DNA from: Eubacterium oxidoreducens | Lineage (GTDB): Bacteria > Bacillota > Clostridia > Lachnospirales > Lachnospiraceae | DNA length: 64,000 nucleotides | Direction: 5' to 3' | Assembly (NCBI RefSeq): GCF_900104415.1 | Contig: NZ_FMXR01000017.1 | Coordinates: 19,447 to 83,446 of the forward strand | The notes under the pieces: model-generated | What the model saw: the letters and a program-made list of their open reading frames with translations, nothing else | Databases searched by the model: none | What the model was told of the DNA's origin: nothing | Made by a program: the position numbers and the translations under genes | Part shown: positions 18,288-27,247 of the stretch, one piece after another | Position numbering within the stretch: the stretch's first letter is position 1 | How the letters are laid out: each line of letters begins with the position of its first letter

Positions 18288-19160
18288 ATGGAATTTGCAA
18301 TTATAACCGGATTATCCGGAGCCGGTAAGACGGCAACACTTAAGATGTTTGAAGATTTTGGATATTTTTGTGTGGACAATCTGCCAATTGAACTGGTAGA
18401 AAAGTTTGCCGAACTGACAGTGAATCATCCGCGAGCAGAAAACGTTGCATTAGGACTCGATGCGCGAAGCGGTGATGACTTAGATCAGATGGAACAGATC
18501 TTACAGCATCTAAGGCAGATGGGAATCGGATACAAGATTGTTTTTTTGGATGCGTCAGATGAGATTCTCATAAAGCGATATAAAGAAACGCGAAGACGCC
18601 ACCCGCTTTCGGAAGACGGAAGGATTCAAGAAGGCATACAAAAGGAGCGGGAACGACTGCAGTTTTTGCGTAAACAAGCAGATTATATCTTTGACACCTC
18701 ACATCTTCTGATTAGAGATTTGAGGAAAGATCTGCAAAATGTTTTTGTAGATAAGAAACAATTTGGAAATATGATGGTAAATATCGTGTCATTTGGCTAT
18801 AAATACGGGATTCCATCCGATGCAGATCTGGTATTTGATGTGCGTTTTTTGCCAAATCCATATTATGTAGAGGAACTAAAGGATAAGACCGGTAACGATT
18901 TAGAGGTAAGAGATTACGTCATGAATGATCCGGAGAGCGAAGTATTTGTAAATAAATTACAGGATATGCTGGCATTTCTTTTGCCGAAGTACTGTGCAGA
19001 AGGAAAGAATCAGGTAATCATCGCCGTTGGATGCACAGGCGGAAAGCATCGCTCGGTAACAATAGCCAATCTTTTGTATGAACATTTTAATGAAGAAGAA
19101 CTGGGCGGATTTGGGTACCATCTCGGTCACAGGGATATCGAAAAAGGAAAAGCAAGGTAG
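18288..19160 (+). CDS. rapZ: RNase adapter/nucleotide-binding protein RapZ
   Basis: A 290-residue P-loop protein of the RapZ/YvcJ family. Walker A is GLSGAGKT near residue 8; the second nucleotide motif FVDNLPIEL lies near 28, and the C-terminal domain has VGCTGGKHRSVTIANLLYEH near 245. In Enterobacteria RapZ links amino-sugar levels to RNase E; in Firmicutes YvcJ hydrolyses nucleotides and its role is less clear. The ATG at 18288 follows AGAGGTG; a GTG at 18282 would add two residues only. It lies between murB and whiA. The yvcK gene usual between rapZ and whiA in many Firmicutes is absent here. Confidence 0.95.
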   Translation: MEFAIITGLSGAGKTATLKMFEDFGYFCVDNLPIELVEKFAELTVNHPRAENVALGLDARSGDDLDQMEQILQHLRQMGIGYKIVFLDASDEILIKRYKETRRRHPLSEDGRIQEGIQKERERLQFLRKQADYIFDTSHLLIRDLRKDLQNVFVDKKQFGNMMVNIVSFGYKYGIPSDADLVFDVRFLPNPYYVEELKDKTGNDLEVRDYVMNDPESEVFVNKLQDMLAFLLPKYCAEGKNQVIIAVGCTGGKHRSVTIANLLYEHFNEEELGGFGYHLGHRDIEKGKAR

Positions 19161-19169
19161 GAATCAAAG

Positions 19170-20114
19170 ATGTCATTTTCGGGAAATGTAAAAGAGGAGC
19201 TTGTGCGCCAGACAGCGAAGAGTCGACACTGTCAGATTGCTGAGCTGGCTGCGGTTGTGGAATTTCTAGGAAAGATTTGCGTAGATGACGGGGAAGAAAG
19301 AATTGTTCTTACAACAGAGAATACAGGGGTTGCCAGGAAGTTTATCACCCTGATAAAGCAGCTTTTTTCTTATGAAGTGCAGCTCAAAGTTATAACGGGC
19401 TCGCAGGTGAAAAGCAGAAGCTATCGGGTAACCATTGAAGGAAAAGAACGCACACAGATGGTATTAAAGGCCATTAAGAAACTAGATGATAAGGGGCAGA
19501 TGAGAAACACATCGCAACTGGTTGAAGGACTTTTGGTTCAGCAGACTTGCTGCAAACGTGCATTTATCCGCGGCGCTTTTCTCGCAGCCGGGTCTATGAG
19601 TAATCCGGAGAGAGCCTATCATCTGGAAATTGTGGTGGCAACGCGACAAAAAGCACAGCAGCTTATGGAATTGATTAATGGCTTTGAGATGGACGCTAAG
19701 ATTGTACAGCGTAAGAATCATTATGTCGTATATCTCAAAGAAGGAGCGCAGATTGTGGATCTTCTTAATGTCATGGAAGCACATAAGGCACTGATGGATC
19801 TGGAAAATGTTCGCATCGTTAAGAATATGCGCAACAACGTAAACCGTCAGGTCAATTGTGAGACAGCCAATATCAATAAGACAGTAAATGCAGCGCTGCG
19901 ACAGCTAGAGGATATCAAATATGTGGAAGAGCAGATTGGGTTAAGTGCTCTTCCAAAGAATTTGCAGGAAATCGCACAGCTTAGACTAGAGCACCCCCAA
20001 AGTTCGTTGCTAGAACTAGGGCAGATGCTGAACCCACCGGTGGGAAAAAGCGGTGTAAACCATAGATTACGCAAGATTTCCGAGATGGCACAAAATCTTA
20101 GAGGGGACAACTGA
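19170..20114 (+). CDS. whiA: DNA-binding protein WhiA
   Basis: A 314-residue WhiA homologue. The N-terminal two thirds have the LAGLIDADG-endonuclease-like fold (RGAFLAAGSMSNPERAYHLE, near residue 132) without nuclease residues; the C-terminal helix-turn-helix reads LPKNLQEIAQLRLEHPQSSL to VGKSGVNHRLRKISEMA. In actinomycetes it controls sporulation division; in Firmicutes it affects chromosome segregation and division. It starts 9 bp after rapZ and its TGA is one base before the next GTG start. Confidence 0.96.
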   Translation: MSFSGNVKEELVRQTAKSRHCQIAELAAVVEFLGKICVDDGEERIVLTTENTGVARKFITLIKQLFSYEVQLKVITGSQVKSRSYRVTIEGKERTQMVLKAIKKLDDKGQMRNTSQLVEGLLVQQTCCKRAFIRGAFLAAGSMSNPERAYHLEIVVATRQKAQQLMELINGFEMDAKIVQRKNHYVVYLKEGAQIVDLLNVMEAHKALMDLENVRIVKNMRNNVNRQVNCETANINKTVNAALRQLEDIKYVEEQIGLSALPKNLQEIAQLRLEHPQSSLLELGQMLNPPVGKSGVNHRLRKISEMAQNLRGDN

Positions 20115-20115
20115 C

Positions 20116-21120
20116 GTGAGTAAGAAAGCATTATTTATATTTAATCCTTTGTCAGGAAAAGGAGTTATCAAAAATAAAGTATATGAAATTGTAGACATCA
20201 TGGTGAAAAACGATTATGAAGTTGTGATTCATCCGACGCAGGCGCGAAAGGATGCTTACCATGTGGTACATGAGACCGGTGGCAATTACGATCTGATTGT
20301 CTGTGGCGGCGGAGATGGGACACTTGATGAAGTCGTACGCGGAATCATGCGAGGAGAACATAAAACACCGCTTGGCTATATTCCGGCAGGTAGTACAAAT
20401 GATTTTGCAAATTCTCTGCAACTTCCTAAGCGCACACTGAAGGCGGCGAAAGTAGCAGTAGAAGGGAAACAGTTCCCGTGTGATGTCGGTTCGTTCAATG
20501 GTAAGAATTTCGTGTATGTTGCAGCATTTGGCGTGTTGACGGACGTTTCTTACGCAACGAACCAGGAACTTAAGAATGTGTTAGGACATGCGGCATATGT
20601 CGTGGAAGGATTCAAGCGTTTTCATGGTCTTGACAGCATTCATATGAAGATTGATTTTGACGGAAAAGTAATTGAGGATGACTTTTGTTATGGTATGGTT
20701 GGTAATTCGGCTTATGTTGCGGGCATGCGTATTACCTATTGCAATGAAGTCGAACTTGATGATGGAAAGTTTGAAATCGTGTTAATTAAGAAGCCGACGA
20801 ATCCGGTGCAACTCAATCGTATTTTGTCGGGAATGCTAAGCCTGACAGAAGAAGAGGAGCTGATTTTGATTATTCAGGCATCTCATGTGAAGTTTTATTG
20901 CGAGGAGCCGGTATCCTGGACTTTAGATGGTGAATTTGGCGGAGAACATACGCAAGTGGAAATCGAAGTATGTAACAAAGCAATTGCACTAAAAGTCAAG
21001 GAGGATTATAATCCGGTATATAGACTGCGTCCGGGACAAAATCCAACGGTGCGGATGTGTCGAACACCGGAGGAGATTGAGCCGATGCCACAAGGAAAGG
21101 CAGAGGACGAAACACTGTGA
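20116..21120 (+). CDS. Diacylglycerol kinase-like lipid kinase, YegS/DgkB family
   Basis: A 334-residue lipid/diacylglycerol kinase-family protein. FIFNPLSGKGVIKNK begins the catalytic domain and the nucleotide motif is VCGGGDGTLDEVVRGIM (near residue 75), followed by GYIPAGSTNDFANSLQ. Members phosphorylate diacylglycerol or related lipids, recycling lipid by-products of envelope polymer synthesis. GTG start at 20116 directly after whiA, which puts it last in the hprK-whiA run. The last 30 residues (Pro-rich, after YRLRPGQNPTVRM) are outside the usual fold. The preferred lipid is unknown. Confidence 0.9.
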   Translation: MSKKALFIFNPLSGKGVIKNKVYEIVDIMVKNDYEVVIHPTQARKDAYHVVHETGGNYDLIVCGGGDGTLDEVVRGIMRGEHKTPLGYIPAGSTNDFANSLQLPKRTLKAAKVAVEGKQFPCDVGSFNGKNFVYVAAFGVLTDVSYATNQELKNVLGHAAYVVEGFKRFHGLDSIHMKIDFDGKVIEDDFCYGMVGNSAYVAGMRITYCNEVELDDGKFEIVLIKKPTNPVQLNRILSGMLSLTEEEELILIIQASHVKFYCEEPVSWTLDGEFGGEHTQVEIEVCNKAIALKVKEDYNPVYRLRPGQNPTVRMCRTPEEIEPMPQGKAEDETL

Positions 21121-21228
21121 AAATCGCATAAATAAAAGAATCCGGCTGAGAAATAATTGTCAGATTTGAGAAAAATGGAAATCCTCTCTTGCAATTTTGA
21201 GAGAATTGATGTATTGTATAGCAAGAAC

Positions 21229-21264
21229 AAAGGCGTTCCAGTTAGTGGGAGCGCCTTTTTTTTT
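21229..21264 (+). terminator. Terminator between the lipid kinase gene and glnN
   Basis: AAGGCG...CGCCTT stem with further pairing around TTCCA/TGGGA, followed by nine T residues. Confidence 0.8.
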
Positions 21265-21326
21265 ACAAATGGAAATGGCTTTGCGACATTTTTATAGATT
21301 TGTTTAGTGGGAAAGGAAGAAAACAA

Positions 21327-23441
21327 ATGAGTGACAAAATCAAAGTAAATGAAATATTCGGAGAAAATGTCTTTAACGATACGGTCATGCAGGAACGTCT
21401 TCCAAAGAAAGTGTATCAGAAATTACATGAAACACTTTCTGAGGGAAAAGATCTAGATCTTGCAACCGCAGATGTTATTGCTCATGAGATGAAAGAATGG
21501 GCAATTGAACAAGGCGCAACGCACTTTACACATTGGTTCCAGCCGCTGACAGGAGTAACGGCAGAAAAGCATGATTCCTTTATTACATCACCGATGAAGA
21601 ATGGAAAGGTTTTGATGAGCTTTTCCGGTAAAGAGTTGATTAAGGGTGAGCCGGATGCTTCCTCATTCCCATCAGGTGGTCTTCGTGCAACGTTTGAAGC
21701 AAGAGGATATACAGCTTGGGACTGCACATCACCGGCATTTGTAAGACATGATGCAGCAGGTGCAACGCTGTGCATCCCGACCGCATTTTGTTCTTATACA
21801 GGAGAGGCGCTCGACCAAAAGACACCGCTTCTTCGTTCTATGGAAGCTTTAAGCAAGCAGACGATTCGTCTTCTTCGCTTATTCGGAAATACAACTTCAA
21901 AGGAAGCAAGAGCATCCGTTGGAGCAGAGCAGGAATATTTTATTGTAGACCGCGAGAAGTATCTGCAAAGAAAGGATTTGATTTTCACAGGACGTACCTT
22001 GTTCGGTGCAATGCCACCAAAGGGACAGGAATTGGAAGATCATTACTTTGGTGCGATTCGTGAAAGAATTGCCGCTTATATGAAAGATGTAAATGAAGAA
22101 TTGTGGAAGCTTGGTGTACCGGCTAAGACACAGCATAACGAAGTGGCACCGGCGCAGCATGAGCTTGCACCGATTTACGAAGAGGCCAATGTGGCAGTTG
22201 ATCACAACCAGCTGATTATGGAGACACTTAAAAAAGTAGCTGGACGTCATGGCCTTATGTGCCTGCTTCACGAGAAGCCATTTGCAGGAGTGAACGGATC
22301 CGGAAAGCATGACAACTGGTCCATTACAACAGATGATGGAATCAATATGTTAGAGCCGGGCAAATCACCACATGACAATATGCAGTTCCTTTTGGTACTG
22401 ACATGTATTTTGAAAGCAGTTGATACACATGCGGATATTCTTCGTGAGTCCGCAGCTGACGTTGGAAACGATCATCGTCTTGGAGCAAATGAAGCACCAC
22501 CGGCAATCCTTTCCGTATTCCTTGGAGAGCAGCTTGGTGATGTAATTGAACAGCTGATTGATACCGGTTCGGCAACACATTCCTTAAAGGGATCGAAATT
22601 AGAGACCGGAGTTAAGACGATTCCGGACTTTATGAAGGATGCAACCGATCGTAACAGAACGTCACCATTTGCATTTACCGGTAACAAGTTTGAGTTTAGA
22701 ATGTGCGGTTCGGCAGATTCCGTTGCAATGCCAAATACGGTACTCAATACAATCGTAGCAGAAGCATTTGACGAAGCCTGCACCATCTTAGAGCAGGCAG
22801 ATGACTTTAATCTTGCAGTACATGATTTGATTAAAAAGTACGCAACGGAGCATCAAAGAATCATCTTTAACGGTAATGGATATTCTGATGAATGGGTTGA
22901 AGAAGCGGAAAAACGTGGACTTCCAAACATCAAAAATATGGTAGATGCTGTACCGGCTCTTGCAACCGAAAAGGCAGTCAAATTATTTGAAAAATTTGGA
23001 GTATTTACAAAAGCTGAGCTTGAATCACGTGTGGAAATTGAATACGAAGCATATTCAAAAGCAATTAATATTGAGGCTCGTGCCATGATTGATATTGCCA
23101 GCAAGCAGATTATTCCGGCAGTTGTAAAGGCGACAATTGAAATCGCAGATTCTATCATCAAGGTAAAGGAAGCATGCGGAGCCAATGTTTCAACACAGAC
23201 AGAGACCTTAGAAGAAGTTTCAGATCTTCTTGTTGAGACCAAGACAGCGCTTACCACATTGATTGAGGTGACAGAAAAGGCAGCTGCTATGGAGGATGGC
23301 CGCGAAAAAGCTGTTTACTATAGAGATGAAGTTGTTACAACAATGGCTGCATTAAGAGCACCGGTTGATAAAATGGAAATGCTGATTGATAAGGAAAGAT
23401 GGCCAATGCCGTCATATGGAGATTTGATCTTCGAAGTATAA
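21327..23441 (+). CDS. glnN: Glutamine synthetase, type III
   Basis: A 704-residue type III glutamine synthetase, which makes glutamine from glutamate, ammonia and ATP. Its length matches GSIII, about 250 residues longer than GSI. Conserved catalytic parts are QHNEVAPAQHELAPIYE (near residue 268), GVNGSGKHDNWSI (ATP/glutamate region, near 325) and NRTSPFAFTGNKFEFRM (near 445). The start ATG at 21327 follows AAAGGAAG; a TTG at 21300 is unlikely. Bounded by terminators on both sides, so monocistronic. Enzymes of this type are common in gut Firmicutes and Bacteroidetes. Confidence 0.97.
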   Translation: MSDKIKVNEIFGENVFNDTVMQERLPKKVYQKLHETLSEGKDLDLATADVIAHEMKEWAIEQGATHFTHWFQPLTGVTAEKHDSFITSPMKNGKVLMSFSGKELIKGEPDASSFPSGGLRATFEARGYTAWDCTSPAFVRHDAAGATLCIPTAFCSYTGEALDQKTPLLRSMEALSKQTIRLLRLFGNTTSKEARASVGAEQEYFIVDREKYLQRKDLIFTGRTLFGAMPPKGQELEDHYFGAIRERIAAYMKDVNEELWKLGVPAKTQHNEVAPAQHELAPIYEEANVAVDHNQLIMETLKKVAGRHGLMCLLHEKPFAGVNGSGKHDNWSITTDDGINMLEPGKSPHDNMQFLLVLTCILKAVDTHADILRESAADVGNDHRLGANEAPPAILSVFLGEQLGDVIEQLIDTGSATHSLKGSKLETGVKTIPDFMKDATDRNRTSPFAFTGNKFEFRMCGSADSVAMPNTVLNTIVAEAFDEACTILEQADDFNLAVHDLIKKYATEHQRIIFNGNGYSDEWVEEAEKRGLPNIKNMVDAVPALATEKAVKLFEKFGVFTKAELESRVEIEYEAYSKAINIEARAMIDIASKQIIPAVVKATIEIADSIIKVKEACGANVSTQTETLEEVSDLLVETKTALTTLIEVTEKAAAMEDGREKAVYYRDEVVTTMAALRAPVDKMEMLIDKERWPMPSYGDLIFEV

Positions 23442-23490
23442 GATCAAGGATTATTGTTGGTACTATCTAATCCCCTTAGTTAGTATAAAT

Positions 23491-23531
23491 CGCCAAAGGG
23501 TTCCCGCAGTGGGAACTTTTTGGCGTTTTTG
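23491..23531 (+). terminator. Terminator after glnN
   Basis: CGCCAAA...TTTGGCG outer stem with inner TTCCC/GGGAA pairing, then a T run. Confidence 0.87.
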
Positions 23532-23534
23532 TGT

Positions 23535-23685
23535 TATAATACAGATAACTTTGTCGGGGCAGAAATGAAATTAAGTAAGTGCTCCGCATTTGCTGCGCAC
23601 AGATGTGCATATGAATTAGGCATTTGTCCGGCGCGGGGGGACTCAAAGGAGTCTTAATCTATGCAATAAATTCGCAGGAGGCATT
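23535..23685 (+). promoter_or_regulatory. -10 box and long structured leader before the 704-residue gene
   Basis: TATAAT lies at 23535-23540, immediately after the glnN terminator; no convincing -35 box was found. The region of about 145 nt to the start codon has short inverted repeats: GCAC-AGAT-GTGC near 23598 and GACTC-AAAG-GAGTC at 23640-23653. The second is followed by only a weak T stretch. It does not match a riboswitch class I can name. Confidence 0.35.
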
Positions 23686-25800
23686 ATGGGATTAACGAAT
23701 TTAGAACAAGATGCAATACTTCATAACGCAGGAGATATCGTCAAAACTCTTGAAATTGTCGTAAAAGGAACAATTGTCGTATCAGATGGCGATGGGGAGC
23801 TGGAACTGCCAAGCGGTTCTTTGGTTGGTGTATTTGAAACGCCGGATCAAGAATATGCATTTTCTTATTATGCAAAAGAAGACAGTGCGGTATATTCTTA
23901 TGAATATAATGAAATAGAAGACATTCGAAAAGTGCTCAGTGCGAATCCAAAGCTGATGCAGATGATCACATCCAAAATTGTCTCATCGGTAAAGGATACG
24001 TATGATATGTGCGCGCAACAAGTGGCGCTTGCACATAAGGATTATCATACCTTGATGAATCAGTTTGAGAAATATCCGGCGCTGTGTATCGAAGTAGGTG
24101 AGACGCCGGAAATATTTTCAGAAATGTTAAGGATTGGACCGCCACCGGAAGATATGTATGTACCGGATTGGCAGATTCCATTTTTGGATGCCATAATCGA
24201 GCATGACGCAGCCCTTGGAAAGGTGCTGTATGGTACAGATGTTGATATTTCGGCCGGTATCGTATTTACCACATCTTTATTTGTGACAAGTTTTGTAGAA
24301 GAATGCGAAGTGTTCCGCAAATATCGTGAGGAGATTCATACAAAATCGCAGGCTTTTCGGCAGAAATATGTTCTGATCGAAGCGAAAGTCAATGCAGTTC
24401 GAAGTGCACAAGGAATCGAAGGAGACGAAGTTCCGGAGATAAAAAATGCTCTAGATACCATCTTGGCATATGCTGCAGTTTCGGCGGAACAGGTGGATGA
24501 ATTTAAGAACCTGATCATGACCTATAAAGGGTACAATGACCGCTCGTCAACAACGGATGAACTTCGAATGCTGCGTAGAAAGATTACGGGCAAATTCAAC
24601 GAGATTTATTACGCAGTATTTTTGGAGAGCATGAAATCACAACAGAGCATACCGATGGAAGTGCGCATGTTCTTGAACTTTGGCTTTGTCGATGAAGAAC
24701 TTGCCGGGGAACATAATACGGAGATGATTTATAAATATGTCCGCGATTACAAAGCAGATAGAGAAGGCTTAGTTGTGACTATGTATGAGTGGCTGACCAA
24801 GGTATATAAAGGGGAAGTGCCACCATCAAGAAATGAATTTGACAATGATTACGAGGCACAGCTTCGGGAAGATAAAAATGCCGGCAAGATGACGGAAGAA
24901 AAATACAAGGAATTGCTTGTTGATAACAAGAATAAGATGAAGTTTGAGCTTACCAATATGTGTGCATCTGCGAGCAGAATGACCTTTGGAAGAGTGACGG
25001 CATATGTTCCAATCTTTGATGCGCAGAATCTGATTATGCCGATTGAAAGATGTTATATGACAGCAGAGACGCTGCATACAGAGCTTAACCGGGTTAAGGC
25101 AATTGATTATTCGTTATTCTATCGGGAAAGAAATTATTCGAATCCGGAACTTGAACTGGTGCATTTTAGCGTGCAGCGAGAGATTTTGCCGTATATGATT
25201 ATGATGCCAAATGTCGGAAGCCGTATGGGAATGTGGCAGGAAATTGAAGGTAGAGACAGAGGAACGCCAGCTCGATTTGTCATGCCGATTTTGATGATTG
25301 AGGATGTTGGTAAGAATATCGTGCAGATCTGCGGCGAGTTTAGATGGGAGATGTGCAAGTCTATTCAGGGAATTCGTTGGAGTGATATTCGAGAGCCGTC
25401 TTTGACGTCTGAGTACAATGATTATATTCAATGCTATAAGAAGAATTCGCAGCTTTCGCCCGAACATAAAGAACGAATCAAGAAGACACTTAAGAAAGTC
25501 GGGAATAATCTGCGCCGTGCATTTGTAACGGACTATGTTAAATATATTCAGACAGAGAGTGGCGGATCGCCGACAATGAACAAGGTCGCAAGAGCAATGC
25601 TCTTTAAGTATTGCCCGTTTTCGGCAGAAGTTCGAGAGCGGATTGGAGCCAATCCTCAGTATACCGATCTTATCCGGATTTTTGAAAATCATAAGAAGCA
25701 GAAGTTGCATCCGGTCGATCTGGTGATTAAGAAGCTAAATAGTAAGGGGCTTGAGATTCCGGAGGAAGTAAAGGCACAGATGGAATTTTTAGAACTTTAA
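23686..25800 (+). CDS. Uncharacterised 704-residue protein with cyclic-nucleotide-binding-like N-terminus
   Basis: Function not recognised. Residues about 1-90 (DIVKTLEIVVKGTIVVSDGD to GSLVGVFETPDQEYAFSYYA) look like the beta-roll of a Crp/cNMP-binding domain, but I see no clear phosphate-binding RxA cassette and no helix-turn-helix. The remaining 600 residues are soluble, largely helical and charged, with no membrane segment or signal peptide. Conserved-looking aromatic blocks occur near 500-590 (FYRERNYSNPELELVHFS, GEFRWEMCKSIQGIRWSD). AGGAGG precedes the ATG. It has its own leader and ends 14 bp before a cysteine-desulfurase-like gene. Similar large proteins are, as far as I can judge, limited to Lachnospiraceae relatives. 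Confidence 0.7.
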   Translation: MGLTNLEQDAILHNAGDIVKTLEIVVKGTIVVSDGDGELELPSGSLVGVFETPDQEYAFSYYAKEDSAVYSYEYNEIEDIRKVLSANPKLMQMITSKIVSSVKDTYDMCAQQVALAHKDYHTLMNQFEKYPALCIEVGETPEIFSEMLRIGPPPEDMYVPDWQIPFLDAIIEHDAALGKVLYGTDVDISAGIVFTTSLFVTSFVEECEVFRKYREEIHTKSQAFRQKYVLIEAKVNAVRSAQGIEGDEVPEIKNALDTILAYAAVSAEQVDEFKNLIMTYKGYNDRSSTTDELRMLRRKITGKFNEIYYAVFLESMKSQQSIPMEVRMFLNFGFVDEELAGEHNTEMIYKYVRDYKADREGLVVTMYEWLTKVYKGEVPPSRNEFDNDYEAQLREDKNAGKMTEEKYKELLVDNKNKMKFELTNMCASASRMTFGRVTAYVPIFDAQNLIMPIERCYMTAETLHTELNRVKAIDYSLFYRERNYSNPELELVHFSVQREILPYMIMMPNVGSRMGMWQEIEGRDRGTPARFVMPILMIEDVGKNIVQICGEFRWEMCKSIQGIRWSDIREPSLTSEYNDYIQCYKKNSQLSPEHKERIKKTLKKVGNNLRRAFVTDYVKYIQTESGGSPTMNKVARAMLFKYCPFSAEVRERIGANPQYTDLIRIFENHKKQKLHPVDLVIKKLNSKGLEIPEEVKAQMEFLEL

Positions 25801-25814
25801 AGAAGGTAAGAACG

Positions 25815-26945
25815 TTGATTTATTTAGATAATGCAGCAACAACCAGAAGAAAGCCACAGCAGGTAATAGATGCGGTCGTTTATGCAATGAATCATTCGGG
25901 CAACGCTGAGCGTGGGACACATGATGCAGCTCTTGCAACGTCAAGAGGGGTATTTGACGTACGCTGTCAGATTGCAACGTTGTTTGGCGTAGGCGATCCG
26001 GCGCAGGTGGCATTTACCGCCAATTCTACAGAGGCACTCAACATCGCCATCAAGGGATTGTTAAATCCCGGTGAGCATGTTATTACGACGATGCTGGAAC
26101 ATAACAGCGTACTGAGACCGCTCTATGAGATGGAGAAAAAAGGCATTGAGCTTTCTATTATAAAAGCGGATGCGAAGGGGTGCATCGACCTTGCAGATAT
26201 GGAGCAGGAAATTAAGGACAATACGCGTGCAATTGTCTGCACGCATGCTTCGAATCTTACCGGCAATCTGATTGATTTAGAAAAGGTCGGGAAGATTGCA
26301 CAGCGTCATGGATTGTTGTTTATTGTGGATGCTTCTCAGACGGCAGGTGTTTTTGATATTGATATGGACAAGATGCATATTTCCGTATTATGTTTCACCG
26401 GCCATAAGAGTTTATTAGGCCCGCAGGGGACAGGTGGAATCTGTGTACAAAAGGGAATTACCGTGCGGCCGCTGATCAGTGGCGGAAGTGGGATTATGAC
26501 GTATCACAAGGAACATCCGCAGGTGATGCCGACGGCGCTTGAGGCCGGTACCTTAAATGCGCATGGCATTGCCGGACTTGGAGCTGCAATTTCCTATATT
26601 GAAGATGTCGGGATGGAGGAAATTCGCGCAAAAGAGCAATTGCTTATGAAGCGATTTTATGAAGCAATCCGTGAACTAAAGCAGGTGAAAGTCTATGGAG
26701 ACTTTTCAGACATGAACCGGGCGGCAATTGTATCTTTGAATCTAGGAGACTATTCATCCGGCGAAGTTAGCGATGCGCTGTATATGGATTATGGAATCGC
26801 AACAAGACCGGGCGGTCATTGCGCACCTTTGATGCATGAGGCACTTGGAACGGTAGAGCAAGGAGCGGTACGGTTTAGTTTTTCCCATTATAATACGCAG
26901 CAGGAAGTGGATGCAGCCATAAAGGCCATAAAAGAATTGCTCTAG
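25815..26945 (+). CDS. Cysteine desulfurase family protein (class V aminotransferase fold)
   Basis: A 376-residue PLP enzyme that takes sulfur (or selenium) from cysteine/selenocysteine. It starts MIYLDNAATTRRKP from a TTG codon at 25815 with AAGAAGGTAAG before it. The PLP lysine is in CFTGHKSLLGPQGTGG (near residue 198) and the active-site cysteine loop is TRPGGHCAPLMHEALGT (near 335), the form found in the desulfurase subfamily often linked with selenium genes. It is the gene just before tRNA-Sec and selA, so I infer that it supplies selenide or persulfide for SelD/FdhD; no IscU-like scaffold gene is nearby. Confidence 0.88.
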   Translation: MIYLDNAATTRRKPQQVIDAVVYAMNHSGNAERGTHDAALATSRGVFDVRCQIATLFGVGDPAQVAFTANSTEALNIAIKGLLNPGEHVITTMLEHNSVLRPLYEMEKKGIELSIIKADAKGCIDLADMEQEIKDNTRAIVCTHASNLTGNLIDLEKVGKIAQRHGLLFIVDASQTAGVFDIDMDKMHISVLCFTGHKSLLGPQGTGGICVQKGITVRPLISGGSGIMTYHKEHPQVMPTALEAGTLNAHGIAGLGAAISYIEDVGMEEIRAKEQLLMKRFYEAIRELKQVKVYGDFSDMNRAAIVSLNLGDYSSGEVSDALYMDYGIATRPGGHCAPLMHEALGTVEQGAVRFSFSHYNTQQEVDAAIKAIKELL

Positions 26946-26999
26946 CCGGCGACTGGCTAGGAGGAAAGGGATGAAATGCCCCATAGAACCTAAATACGG

Positions 27000-27028
27000 T
27001 TGACAACATTAGATAAGTTATCTAGAAT
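27000..27028 (+). promoter_or_regulatory. Promoter of tRNA-Sec
   Basis: TTGACA at 27000-27005, 17-bp spacer, TAGAAT at 27023-27028; this is 33 bp before the mature 5' end of the tRNA. Confidence 0.75.
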
Positions 27029-27061
27029 AAGAACACTAGTGCCATGTAAGTGGCTAATTAT

Positions 27062-27158
27062 GGGAGTAGAAGGGTGTCTGGTGTGCCCCCCGGTCTTCAA
27101 CACCGGTGTGAGGAGCTAATACTTCTCGGGTGGGTTCGATTCCCACCTGCTCTCGCCA
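27062..27158 (+). tRNA. selC: tRNA-Sec (anticodon UCA)
   Basis: A 97-nt selenocysteine tRNA including the encoded CCA. The 8-bp acceptor stem pairs GGGAGTAG with CTGCTCTC, the anticodon stem-loop is CGGT-CTTCAAC-ACCG with TCA at 27097-27099, the variable arm is long (GAGGAGCTAATACTTCTC) and the T arm reads GGTGGGTTCGATTCCCACC. The long extra arm and 8+5 architecture separate it from tRNA-Ser. It has a promoter and its own terminator, and lies directly upstream of selA. Confidence 0.97.
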
Positions 27159-27191
27159 ACAATTATGACAGCGCAGGCTGTTTTGATATAC

Positions 27192-27222
27192 ATGGTGACG
27201 ATGTATTTCGTCGCCATTTTTT
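27192..27222 (+). terminator. Terminator of selC
   Basis: ATGGTGACGA pairs with TCGTCGCCAT (one G-U) around TGTATT and is followed by TTTTT. It would partly separate tRNA transcription from selA. Confidence 0.8.
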
Positions 27223-27247
27223 GACTAAAAAATGACGGAGGAGACGC

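Noticed and set aside
23541..23685. Known riboswitch in the leader of the 704-residue gene
   Set aside because: The hairpins do not match the conserved cores of riboswitch classes I can recall, and there is no good terminator or sequestered ribosome site.
27050..27235. Small protein-coding frame over tRNA-Sec
   Set aside because: It overlaps a complete tRNA-Sec with promoter and terminator and has no ribosome site.
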